Below, one piece after another: positions 1 through 5,273 of a stretch of 5,273 bases of DNA. The position numbers were made by a program, and so were the translations under genes. The notes under the pieces are model-generated. The model was not told the origin of the DNA. It made no database searches and worked only from the letters and a program-made list of their open reading frames with translations. The DNA is from Burkholderiaceae bacterium (GTDB lineage Bacteria; Pseudomonadota; Gammaproteobacteria; Burkholderiales; Burkholderiaceae), in the NCBI GenBank assembly GCA_022701845.1, contig JAKONS010000170.1, positions 1-5,273 on the forward strand, read 5' to 3'. Within the stretch, counting starts at the first letter, position 1. Each line of letters opens with the position of its first letter.

Positions 1-1356
1 GTGGCCTACGAAGCCCGGGCCAAGGCCGGCGAGATCAAGCCCGCCCGCACCGTCCAGGCCAGCGACCTGTGGCGCAAGATGCTCACCATGCTGTTCGAGA
101 CCGGCCATCCCTGGATCACCTTCAAGGACGCCTGCAACGTGCGCTCGCCGCAGCAGCATGCCGGCGTCGTGCACTCCTCGAACCTCTGCACCGAGATCAC
201 GCTCAACACCAGCGACACCGAGACCGCCGTCTGCAACCTGGGCTCGGTCAACCTGCTGCAGCATCTGAAGGACGGCGCGGTCGACCACGAGAAGCTCAAG
301 AAGACCATCTCGGTGGCGATGCGCATGCTCGACAACGTAATCGACATCAACTACTACGCGGTCAAGAAGGCCAAGGACTCCAACCTGCGCCACCGCCCGG
401 TCGGCCTGGGCCTGATGGGCTTCCAGGACAGCCTGTACGAGCTGCGCATCCCCTACGCGTCGCAGCAGGCGGTCGAGTTCGCCGACAAGTCGATGGAAGC
501 CATCTGCTTCCACGCCTACTGGGCCTCGACCGAGCTGGCCCGCGAACGCGGCCGCTACAGCAGCTACGAAGGCTCGCTGTGGGACCAGGGCGTGCTGCCG
601 CTCGACACCCTCGACATGCTGGCCAGCGCCCGCGGCGGCTATGTCGAGGTCGACCGCTCCGCCTCGCTCGACTGGGATTCGCTGCGCAGGAAGATCGCCG
701 CCGACGGCATGCGCAACAGCAACTGCGTGGCCATCGCCCCGACCGCCACCATCTCCAACATCATCGGCGTCGACGCCTCGATCGAGCCCTGCTTCGGCAA
801 CCTCTCGGTGAAGTCGAACCTGTCGGGTGAATTCACCGTCATCAACTCCTACCTGGTGCGCGACCTCAAGCGCCTGAACCTGTGGGACGACGTTATGGTG
901 ATGGACCTGAAGCACTTCGACGGTTCGCTGCGTCCGATCGACCGGGTGCCGGGCGAGATCAAGTCGCTCTATGCCACCGCCTTCGAGGTCGAGACCACCT
1001 GGCTGGTGGAGGCTGCGGCACGTCGCCAGAAGTGGATCGACCAGGCGCAGTCGCTCAACATCTACATGGCCGGCGCCTCGGGCAAGAAGCTCGACGACAC
1101 CTACAAGCTGGCCTGGACCCGCGGCCTGAAGACCACCTACTACCTGCGCACCATCAGCGCCACGCACGCCGAGAAATCGACGGTGCATTCGGACCGCCTG
1201 AACGCGGTGTCCTCGTCGCAGAAGGCAGCACCTTCCGCACTCGAAGCCGCCGCTGCCGCAGCACGTGCGCAGGCCGATGCGCAGGCCGCTTCGGTGCCCG
1301 CCACCGACATCAAGTTCTGCGCCATCGACGACCCGGGCTGCGAGGCCTGCCAGTAA
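1..1356 (+). CDS. nrdA: Class I ribonucleoside-diphosphate reductase large (alpha) subunit, C-terminal part, 5'-truncated by window edge
   Basis: NrdA reduces ribonucleoside di-phosphates to deoxyribonucleotides in the cytoplasm, together with NrdB encoded just downstream. The reading frame is open from base 1; the GTG there is an internal valine, so the real start and the N-terminal part (including any ATP-cone and the partner of the reducing cysteine pair) lie outside the window. In the 451 visible residues, N61-x-C63-x-E65 (in SSNLCTEI) matches E. coli N437/C439/E441, with C63 the thiyl-radical cysteine. C78 ([10 protein letters not shown]) matches C462 of the active-site disulfide pair. 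P247-S252 (PTATIS) is the phosphate-binding loop. Y380-Y381 (TTYYLRT) match the radical-transfer tyrosines Y730/Y731. Residues about 402-436 form an Ala-rich linker leading to a cysteine tail (C440, C447, C450), equivalent to the swinging C-terminal arm that re-reduces the active site. The TAA stop is at 1354-1356. Identification is very secure; the length and start cannot be judged here. Confidence 0.97.
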   Translation: MAYEARAKAGEIKPARTVQASDLWRKMLTMLFETGHPWITFKDACNVRSPQQHAGVVHSSNLCTEITLNTSDTETAVCNLGSVNLLQHLKDGAVDHEKLKKTISVAMRMLDNVIDINYYAVKKAKDSNLRHRPVGLGLMGFQDSLYELRIPYASQQAVEFADKSMEAICFHAYWASTELARERGRYSSYEGSLWDQGVLPLDTLDMLASARGGYVEVDRSASLDWDSLRRKIAADGMRNSNCVAIAPTATISNIIGVDASIEPCFGNLSVKSNLSGEFTVINSYLVRDLKRLNLWDDVMVMDLKHFDGSLRPIDRVPGEIKSLYATAFEVETTWLVEAAARRQKWIDQAQSLNIYMAGASGKKLDDTYKLAWTRGLKTTYYLRTISATHAEKSTVHSDRLNAVSSSQKAAPSALEAAAAAARAQADAQAASVPATDIKFCAIDDPGCEACQ

Positions 1357-1373
1357 GCCGCACGACGGCTTGC

Positions 1374-1409
1374 CGGCACGGTGCGCGGCATGCGCTGCGC
1401 ACCGTGCCG
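1374..1409 (+). other. Strong GC-rich hairpin between nrdA and nrdB (no T-tract)
   Basis: Bases 1374-1386 (CGGCACGGTGCGC) and 1397-1409 are a perfect 13-bp inverted repeat. The stem can extend inward through a G-T wobble (1387/1396) and two more pairs, leaving the tetraloop ATGC at 1390-1393, so about 16 pairs in all. It begins 17 bp after the nrdA stop. The sequence that follows (ACCACCATTTC) has no run of T, so it is not a canonical intrinsic terminator. It could be an attenuating structure, a block to 3' exonucleases that stabilises nrdA mRNA, or a processing site separating the nrdA and nrdB messages. The structure is seen directly; the role is inferred. Confidence 0.7.
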
Positions 1410-1456
1410 CACCACCATTTCAGAGGCCCCGAGATGCATGCAGCTGTGACAGCCGC

Positions 1457-1485
1457 TTTTCATTTCGCGGCCCTGCTTTCATAAT
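1457..1485 (+). promoter_or_regulatory. Candidate sigma-70 promoter for nrdB
   Basis: TTTTCA at 1457-1462 (4 of 6 to TTGACA) and CATAAT at 1480-1485 (5 of 6 to TATAAT) are separated by 17 bp. This lies downstream of the 1374-1409 hairpin and would start transcription near 1491-1493, about 12 bases before the nrdB ATG. It would give nrdB transcripts independent of nrdA. The leader would be very short, with the GGA ribosome-binding motif close to its 5' end. I see no NrdR-box-like palindrome in this gap. The call rests on motif matching only and could be chance in a locally AT-richer patch. Confidence 0.35.
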
Positions 1486-1503
1486 CGAACGATCGGAAAA
1501 TCT

Positions 1504-2724
1504 ATGCTGACCTGGGACGAAGAAGTCAAGCCCGCAACGCCGTCCTCGACGCTCGGTGAAGCGCCTGCTGCGCGCCTCAACCCGCCACCCGCCGCACCGT
1601 CGCCAGTCGCTGCAGCCATGCCTGCGGCAGCCGTTCCGGCACTGCCGACGACCCCCGTCGCAACCACCCTGGCAGAGCCTGCCGCGAACGCCGCACCGGC
1701 GGTGCAGCACCGGGTCAACGCGGCCGACAAGCGCATCATCAACGCCAAGACCGACGTCAACCAGCTGGTGCCGTTCAAGTACAAGTGGGCCTGGGAAAAG
1801 TACCTCGCCACCTGCGCCAACCACTGGATGCCGCAAGAGGTCAACATGACCCGCGACATCGCGCTGTGGAAGGACCCGAACGGCCTGACCGAAGACGAGC
1901 GCCGCATCGTCAAGCGCAACCTCGGCTTCTTCGTCACCGCCGATTCGCTGGCCGCCAACAACATCGTGCTGGGCACCTACCGCCACATCACCGCGCCCGA
2001 ATGCCGCCAGTTCCTGCTGCGCCAGGCCTTCGAAGAAGCAATCCACACCCACGCCTACCAGTACATCGTCGAGTCGCTCGGCCTGGACGAATCCGAGATC
2101 TTCAACGCATACAACGAAGTGGCGTCGATCCGCGAGAAGGACCAGTTCCTGATTCCCTTCATCGAGGCGATTAGCGATCCGCATTTCCACACCGGCACCT
2201 TCGAAACCGACCAGACCCTGCTCAAGTCGCTGATCGTTTTCGCCTGCCTGATGGAAGGTCTGTTCTTCTATGTCGGCTTCACCCAGATCCTGGCGCTGGG
2301 CCGGCAGAACAAGATGACCGGTGCCGCCGAGCAGTACCAGTACATCCTGCGCGACGAGTCGATGCACTGCAATTTCGGCATCGACCTGATCAACCAGCTG
2401 AAGCTGGAGAACCCGCAGCTCTGGACGGCCGAGTTCAAGGACGAGATCAAGGATCTTTTCCAGAAGGCCGTCGAGCTCGAATACAAGTACGCGGAAGACA
2501 CCATGCCGCGCGGCGTCCTGGGCATGAACGCGTCGATGTTCAAGGGCTATCTGCGCTACATCGCCAACCGGCGCGCGACGCAGATCGGCCTCGAGCCGCT
2601 GTTCCCCAACGAGGAAAACCCGTTCCCCTGGATGAGCGAAATGATCGACCTGAAGAAGGAACGCAACTTCTTCGAGACACGGGTCATCGAGTACCAATCC
2701 GGCGGCGCCCTCTCCTGGGACTGA
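1504..2724 (+). CDS. nrdB: Class Ia ribonucleoside-diphosphate reductase small (beta) subunit
   Basis: NrdB builds the diiron-tyrosyl radical that is passed to NrdA to start ribonucleotide reduction. The 406-residue product has every expected residue: metal ligands D147 (TADSLAANN), E178 and H181 (FEEAIHTH), E251 (LMEGLFFY), E285 and H288 (RDESMH); the radical tyrosine Y185 (E. coli Y122); W108 ([10 protein letters not shown]) matching W48 of the radical path; and Y397 in the C-terminal tail that docks on NrdA (matching Y356). Y185 argues for class Ia rather than the tyrosine-less class Ic. The start is ATG at 1504, since [10 protein letters not shown] is, from memory, the shared N-terminus of Burkholderiales NrdB; a weak GGA motif lies at 1495-1497. 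Residues about 9-69 are an unusual Ala/Pro-rich extension before the folded domain, which begins near [12 protein letters not shown]. It sits 147 bp after nrdA, probably co-expressed. Confidence 0.97.
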   Translation: MLTWDEEVKPATPSSTLGEAPAARLNPPPAAPSPVAAAMPAAAVPALPTTPVATTLAEPAANAAPAVQHRVNAADKRIINAKTDVNQLVPFKYKWAWEKYLATCANHWMPQEVNMTRDIALWKDPNGLTEDERRIVKRNLGFFVTADSLAANNIVLGTYRHITAPECRQFLLRQAFEEAIHTHAYQYIVESLGLDESEIFNAYNEVASIREKDQFLIPFIEAISDPHFHTGTFETDQTLLKSLIVFACLMEGLFFYVGFTQILALGRQNKMTGAAEQYQYILRDESMHCNFGIDLINQLKLENPQLWTAEFKDEIKDLFQKAVELEYKYAEDTMPRGVLGMNASMFKGYLRYIANRRATQIGLEPLFPNEENPFPWMSEMIDLKKERNFFETRVIEYQSGGALSWD

Positions 2725-2762
2725 AAAGGCCTGCACTGCAACCCCACATGGTTCCCCGATTC

Positions 2763-2807
2763 ACGCCTGCCACCCCCTGCGCCGAAAGCGCGCGGGGCGG
2801 CAGGCGT
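2763..2807 (+). other. Imperfect hairpin downstream of nrdB
   Basis: Bases 2763-2771 (ACGCCTGCC) pair perfectly with 2799-2807. After one mismatch, CCCC at 2773-2776 pairs with GGGG at 2794-2797. With a small bulge, GCGC at 2779-2782 pairs with 2788-2791 around the loop CGAAA. The stem starts 39 bp after the nrdB stop. No T-tract follows (TCCTGCGTTC), so termination would be non-canonical. It is a plausible 3'-end or mRNA-stabilising structure for nrdB. Confidence 0.5.
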
Positions 2808-2816
2808 TCCTGCGTT

Positions 2817-2859
2817 CATGGTGCTGAAGCCGGTGGTCTCCACCGGCTTCAGCACCATG
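2817..2859 (+). repeat. Perfect 20-bp inverted repeat with 3-base loop between nrdB and the H1-like gene
   Basis: Arm 2817-2836 (begins CATGGTGCTGAAGCC, ends GGTGG) is the exact reverse complement of arm 2840-2859; the loop is TCT at 2837-2839. It lies only 9 bp beyond the previous hairpin and about 60 bp before the H1-like gene start. The following bases (GATCATTCCG) contain no T-tract on the plus strand, and the preceding bases give none on the minus strand. As RNA it would be extremely stable. Possible roles are a transcription end or attenuator between nrdB and the H1-like gene, a REP-like intergenic repeat, or a processing site. I found no second copy in this window. Confidence 0.8.
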
Positions 2860-2896
2860 GATCATTCCGTCGCCACAGCGCGTGCGGAGTGCTCTT

Positions 2897-2902
2897 TGTA
2901 AT
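2897..2902 (+). promoter_or_regulatory. Possible -10 element for the H1-like gene
   Basis: TGTAAT matches TATAAT at 5 of 6 positions. The best -35 candidate is poor: GCCACA at 2872-2877 matches only ACA of TTGACA, with a 19-bp spacer. Transcription starting near 2909 would leave the ribosome-binding site at the very 5' end, which makes this weak. Placement after two hairpins does argue that the H1-like gene needs its own promoter somewhere in 2860-2910. Confidence 0.2.
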
Positions 2903-2908
2903 GTGACC

Positions 2909-2914
2909 AAGGAG
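2909..2914 (+). promoter_or_regulatory. Shine-Dalgarno site fixing the H1-like gene start
   Basis: AAGGAG is followed by six bases and then ATG at 2921, an ideal spacing. This selects ATG 2921 over the in-frame upstream GTG at 2882, whose 13 extra codons (MRSALCNVTKEKI) do not resemble the Lys/Ala composition of the protein and contain this site. Confidence 0.85.
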
Positions 2915-2920
2915 AAAATA

Positions 2921-3709
2921 ATGGCAACTGCGAAAAAACCGGCCACGAAGAAGGCCGTTCCCGCGAAAACAAAAGCTGCAGCAGCACCGGCACCTGCACC
3001 GGCACCGTCGAGCAAGGCGGCGCCTGCGAAGAAGGCCGTAGCGAAGAAGGCATCCGCGCAGCCCCAGAAGGCCGCGGCACCCGCCAAGAAGGCAGTGGCC
3101 AACAAGGCGTCGGCACCGGCATCCACCAGCAAGTCGGCTGCGCCGGCGAAGAAGGCGGCCGCCGCCAAGAAGCCCGTGTCCACGGCGAAGTCGGCTCCGG
3201 CCAAGAACGCCAGCACCCAGAAGGCGGCTCCGGCAAAAAAAGCCGCGTCCACCTCGAAGCCGGTAGCCGCCAAGAAGGCAGCCCCGGCGAAGAAGGTCGC
3301 GGTTCCGGCCAAGAAGGCGGCGCCTGCCAAGAAGGCTGCACCGCCGGCGAAAAAGGCCGCTCCTCCTGCGAAGAAGGCAGCACCTGCCAAGAAGGCCGCC
3401 ACGCCAGCCAAGGCACCGGCTCCTTCGAAGCCCGCTGCCCCCGCGAAGACGGCTACTCCCGCCAAGACGACCGCTCCGGCCAAGAAGGCCACGCCCGCGA
3501 AGAAGTCGACGCCTGCCAAGGCTGCTCCGGCTCCTGCACCGGCACCGGCGCCAGCGCCCGCACCTGCGAAGAAGGCATCCGCACCGAAGAAGAAAGCTGC
3601 CGCTCCCGCAGCTGCTCCTTCCAGCAGCGCCGCTGCCGCATCTCCCGCCGCGCAAACCACGCTGAACCCCCAGGCCGCCTGGCCCTTCCCGACCGGCACC
3701 AAGCCCTGA
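2921..3709 (+). CDS. Histone H1-like Lys/Ala/Pro-rich DNA-binding protein
   Basis: The product is 262 residues, almost entirely Ala, Lys and Pro. By hand count it has 55 Lys and no Asp, Glu, Arg, Cys or Tyr, so it is strongly basic and probably disordered. The tetrapeptide PAKK occurs 13 times; between residues 122 and 158 it recurs every 6-7 residues. Two Pro-Ala spacers (about 22-29 and 203-216) interrupt the basic region. The last 18 residues differ, ending NPQAAWPFPTGTKP, with the only Trp and Phe of the protein. Such composition is typical of bacterial H1-like proteins (for example Bordetella BpH1 and Pseudomonas AlgP) that bind DNA without strong sequence preference and are thought to influence nucleoid compaction or expression. 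The start is set by an ideal ribosome-binding site, and a terminator follows closely, suggesting a single-gene unit. The repetitive DNA makes length variation between strains likely. The exact role is unknown. Confidence 0.9.
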   Translation: MATAKKPATKKAVPAKTKAAAAPAPAPAPSSKAAPAKKAVAKKASAQPQKAAAPAKKAVANKASAPASTSKSAAPAKKAAAAKKPVSTAKSAPAKNASTQKAAPAKKAASTSKPVAAKKAAPAKKVAVPAKKAAPAKKAAPPAKKAAPPAKKAAPAKKAATPAKAPAPSKPAAPAKTATPAKTTAPAKKATPAKKSTPAKAAPAPAPAPAPAPAPAKKASAPKKKAAAPAAAPSSSAAAASPAAQTTLNPQAAWPFPTGTKP

Positions 3710-3731
3710 TTCTGCGTCTTGGTGAGTCCCG

Positions 3732-3762
3732 AGCCCGGTGTCGAAAGTCACCGGGCTTTTTT
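3732..3762 (+). terminator. Intrinsic terminator of the H1-like gene
   Basis: AGCCCGGTG at 3732-3740 pairs perfectly with CACCGGGCT at 3749-3757 around an 8-base loop, and is followed by an unbroken T run at 3757-3762. It lies 22 bp after the H1-like stop codon. The last T overlaps the stop codon (complement of 3762-3764) of the convergent kinase gene. On the minus strand the same hairpin lacks a downstream T-tract, so it should act mainly on plus-strand transcription. Confidence 0.92.
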
Positions 3763-4667
3763 CATGCGCCGGCGGTCGACACGCCGTCCAGGCTGTAGTT
3801 CTGCGGCCCGCGCTGCGCCACCTTGGCCGCACCCACCCGGTTGCCCAATTCGGCGCATCGCACCAGGTCCCAGCCCTGCTCCAGGCCGAACAGCAACGCA
3901 CCCCGCCAGGCATCGCCGCAACCGGTCGGATCGACAACCGCAGCCGGCACCACCGCCGGCACATGGGTGCGTTCGCCGCCCACCCACACCTCGCAGCCCT
4001 CGGCCGCGAGCGTGACGATCAACCCGCGTACCTTCCTCGACAGCGCCGCCAGATCCAGGCCGGTGCGCTCGCACAGCATGCGGCCCTCGTAGTCGTTGAC
4101 GGTGACCCAGCTGGCCTGTTCCACGAAGGCGTTGAGCGCTGCGCCGTCGAACATCGGCAGGCCTTGGCCCGGATCGAACACGAACGGAATCCCGGCGTCG
4201 GCGAACTGCTGCGCATGCTGCAGCATCGCGTCGCGGCCGTCGGGCGACACGATGCCCACCCGCACGTCGGCACGTGCCTCGATGCGGGTGATGTGCGCCT
4301 GCATCATCGCGCCGGGGTGAAAGGCGGTGATCTGGTTGTTGTCGCGGTCGGTCATGATCATCGCCTGGGCGGTCAGGGTGTCGTCGACCGAGCGCACGTA
4401 TTCGGTGGAGATGCCGAGCGCTTCCAGCCGGGCGGTATAGCCGGCGCCGTCGCTGCCCACGGTGGCCATCGGCAGGGGCGTGCCGCCGAGCGCCTTCAGC
4501 GCATAGGCGATGTTGCCGGCGCAACCGCCGAAGTCGCGCCGCAGCGCCGGCACCAGGAAGGACACGTTCAGGATGTGCAGCTGGTCGGGCAGGATCTGCT
4601 CGGCGAAGCGGCCCTCGAAGGTCATGATGGTGTCGAACGCGAGAGATCCGCAGATGATGGCTGCCAT
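3762..4667 (-). CDS. PfkB-family kinase, probably nucleoside/adenosine kinase-like
   Basis: A 301-residue ribokinase (PfkB) family enzyme that transfers the ATP gamma-phosphate to a sugar or nucleoside hydroxyl. Visible motifs are GGCAGN at 47-52 (glycine-rich substrate-binding segment), N191-D-Y-E194 (the NxxE motif for Mg/phosphate binding), and DPTGCGDAWRG at 246-256 with catalytic base D252. The N-terminus MAAIICGSLAFDTIMTFEGRF and the segments NNQITAFHPGAMMQ and FDPGQGLPMFDG closely resemble, from memory, the characterised Burkholderia thailandensis nucleoside kinase, so a nucleoside substrate is favoured over fructose or ribose phosphates; this is inference. ATG at 4667 is chosen because family homology begins there; a GTG at 4730 would add 21 residues lacking resemblance. 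Neither start has a clear Shine-Dalgarno site. It follows the DUF3426 gene by 66 bp on the same strand, likely one operon, and converges on the H1-like gene. Confidence 0.88.
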   Translation of the reverse strand: MAAIICGSLAFDTIMTFEGRFAEQILPDQLHILNVSFLVPALRRDFGGCAGNIAYALKALGGTPLPMATVGSDGAGYTARLEALGISTEYVRSVDDTLTAQAMIMTDRDNNQITAFHPGAMMQAHITRIEARADVRVGIVSPDGRDAMLQHAQQFADAGIPFVFDPGQGLPMFDGAALNAFVEQASWVTVNDYEGRMLCERTGLDLAALSRKVRGLIVTLAAEGCEVWVGGERTHVPAVVPAAVVDPTGCGDAWRGALLFGLEQGWDLVRCAELGNRVGAAKVAQRGPQNYSLDGVSTAGA

Positions 4668-4733
4668 GGGTGGGGTCGCAGAAAGGAAGGAGTCGGTGGA
4701 AAGGACGATCGGCGCGCCAGAAGGCGGCACCGG

Positions 4734-5273
4734 TCAGGGATAGAAAACCAGCACGCGGTAACCCGCCACCCGATCCGCGGCGACCGGGCCGAGCGTCTGC
4801 ACCTGCACCGGCAGGCTACCGCTCCAGGCGCTGCCGGCGGCCAGTTCCGGTGCCGCGCGCAGGTCGGCCGGCAGCAGCACCCGGCGCACCAGCGGCTGGT
4901 CCTGGGTGTCGGTGAGGGTGAGTTCCAGCGCGGGCATGGCCAGGGCGATGGCAGCGGTGTTGCGCACCTCCACCTCGAACTGGAACAGATCGCCCTGCAC
5001 CTTGTTGAACGACGAGCCGTCGATCACCACCGCATCGACCCGCCGCAGCGGCGCCACCTGGCAACCCAGCGGCGCGCACAGCGACTGCAGCGCGGGCCGC
5101 AGCCCCGGCAGGTGCGCGGCCATCCGGTCGCGTTCGGTGCGCACCACCTGCAGCAGCAGCACCGCGACGAGGCCCAGGCACACCGCCAGACTGGCCACGA
5201 CCACCATCGGGCGCTGCCAGAAGGCACGGCGCTCGGCCACGCGCACGAAATCGAGTTCCCGCAGGGTGGCCGC
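4734..5273 (-). CDS. DUF3426 domain membrane-anchored protein, C-terminal part, 5'-truncated by window edge
   Basis: The minus-strand frame stays open to the window end (bases 5273-5247 encode AATLRELDF), so the true start is outside; the GTG at 5246 is internal. Of 179 visible residues, about 23-44 (MVVVASLAVCLGLVAVLLLQVV) form one transmembrane helix, preceded by basic residues (RVAERR) that favour a cytoplasmic N-side. The part after the helix should then be periplasmic. It carries C66 and C71 (LCAPLGCQ), a likely disulfide, and a beta-rich domain (FEVEVRN, LELTLTD) ending YRVLVFYP. This arrangement fits DUF3426 proteins, which usually begin with an MJ0042-type zinc ribbon that would be in the missing part. 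The function is unknown. In related genomes I recall prmA upstream, which cannot be seen here. The TGA stop is at 4736-4734, with the kinase following. Confidence 0.85.
   Translation of the reverse strand, partial: AATLRELDFVRVAERRAFWQRPMVVVASLAVCLGLVAVLLLQVVRTERDRMAAHLPGLRPALQSLCAPLGCQVAPLRRVDAVVIDGSSFNKVQGDLFQFEVEVRNTAAIALAMPALELTLTDTQDQPLVRRVLLPADLRAAPELAAGSAWSGSLPVQVQTLGPVAADRVAGYRVLVFYP

Noticed and set aside
1435..1452. Small palindromes TGCATGCA (1435-1442) and CTGTGACAG (1444-1452) upstream of nrdB as possible operators
   Set aside because: They are short, match no regulator site I can name (not NrdR-like), and could be chance.
69..1484. Arg/Pro/Ala-rich plus-strand frames overlapping nrdA (69-830 and 882-1484)
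   Set aside because: These are out-of-frame shadows of nrdA with no recognisable domain.
1420..2736. 438-residue minus-strand open frame covering nrdB
   Set aside because: It is an exact shadow of nrdB, whose plus-strand product has all metal ligands; GC-rich codon bias keeps the opposite frame open.
2882..2920. GTG 2882 as start of the H1-like protein
   Set aside because: The 13 extra residues do not fit the family, and the ribosome-binding site at 2909-2914 lies within that stretch, pointing to ATG 2921.
2761..3702. Long minus-strand open frame opposite the H1-like gene, giving a hydrophobic FLAGAAFFAGG-type repeat
   Set aside because: It is the antisense reading of Lys/Ala/Pro codons (AAG becomes CTT-type, GCC becomes GGC-type). 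Open frames here are a composition effect; the plus strand has an ideal ribosome-binding site and terminator.
2849..3964. 371-residue Arg/Gly/Leu-rich minus-strand open frame
   Set aside because: It crosses the plus-strand terminator and overlaps both the kinase and the H1-like gene; its composition is that of a shifted GC-rich reading.
3748..4524. Second minus-strand frame across the kinase gene
   Set aside because: Its Arg-rich, low-information product overlaps the clear PfkB reading with GGCAGN and the GCGD motif.

Overview
The window is GC-rich DNA from a proteobacterium, most likely a betaproteobacterium of the order Burkholderiales and plausibly the family Comamonadaceae. The assignment rests on three things: the NrdA and NrdB sequence style, a Lys-Ala-Pro histone H1-like protein ending in an aromatic WPFPTG tail, and a PfkB kinase beginning MAAIICGSLAFDTIMTFEGRFAEQ. 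From memory, the order nrdA - nrdB - H1-like gene - (convergent) PfkB kinase - DUF3426 protein recurs in that family; no database was searched.

Plus strand, 1-3709. The window opens inside nrdA, the large subunit of aerobic class I ribonucleotide reductase; only the C-terminal 451 residues are present, but they carry most catalytic residues. A 147-bp gap follows, with a strong GC-rich hairpin without a T-tract and a candidate promoter. Next is complete nrdB, the radical-generating small subunit, with all metal ligands and the radical tyrosine. The 196-bp gap after nrdB holds two consecutive hairpins, the second a perfect 20-bp inverted repeat. Then comes a 262-residue histone H1-like, DNA-binding protein gene, closed by a canonical intrinsic terminator.

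Minus strand, 5273-3762. A DUF3426 membrane-anchored protein, cut by the window edge at its 5' end, is followed by a PfkB-family kinase resembling Burkholderia nucleoside kinase. The two probably form one operon that converges on the H1-like gene; the kinase stop codon overlaps the T-tract of the plus-strand terminator.

NrdA and NrdB together convert ribonucleotides to deoxyribonucleotides. The H1-like protein probably compacts or coats DNA, and the kinase probably phosphorylates nucleosides or sugars. A functional link between these jobs is only suggested by proximity. I see no mobile element, CRISPR array, tRNA or rRNA. The window looks like conserved core chromosome, and the most curious parts are the intergenic hairpins and the low-complexity segments, not a new system.
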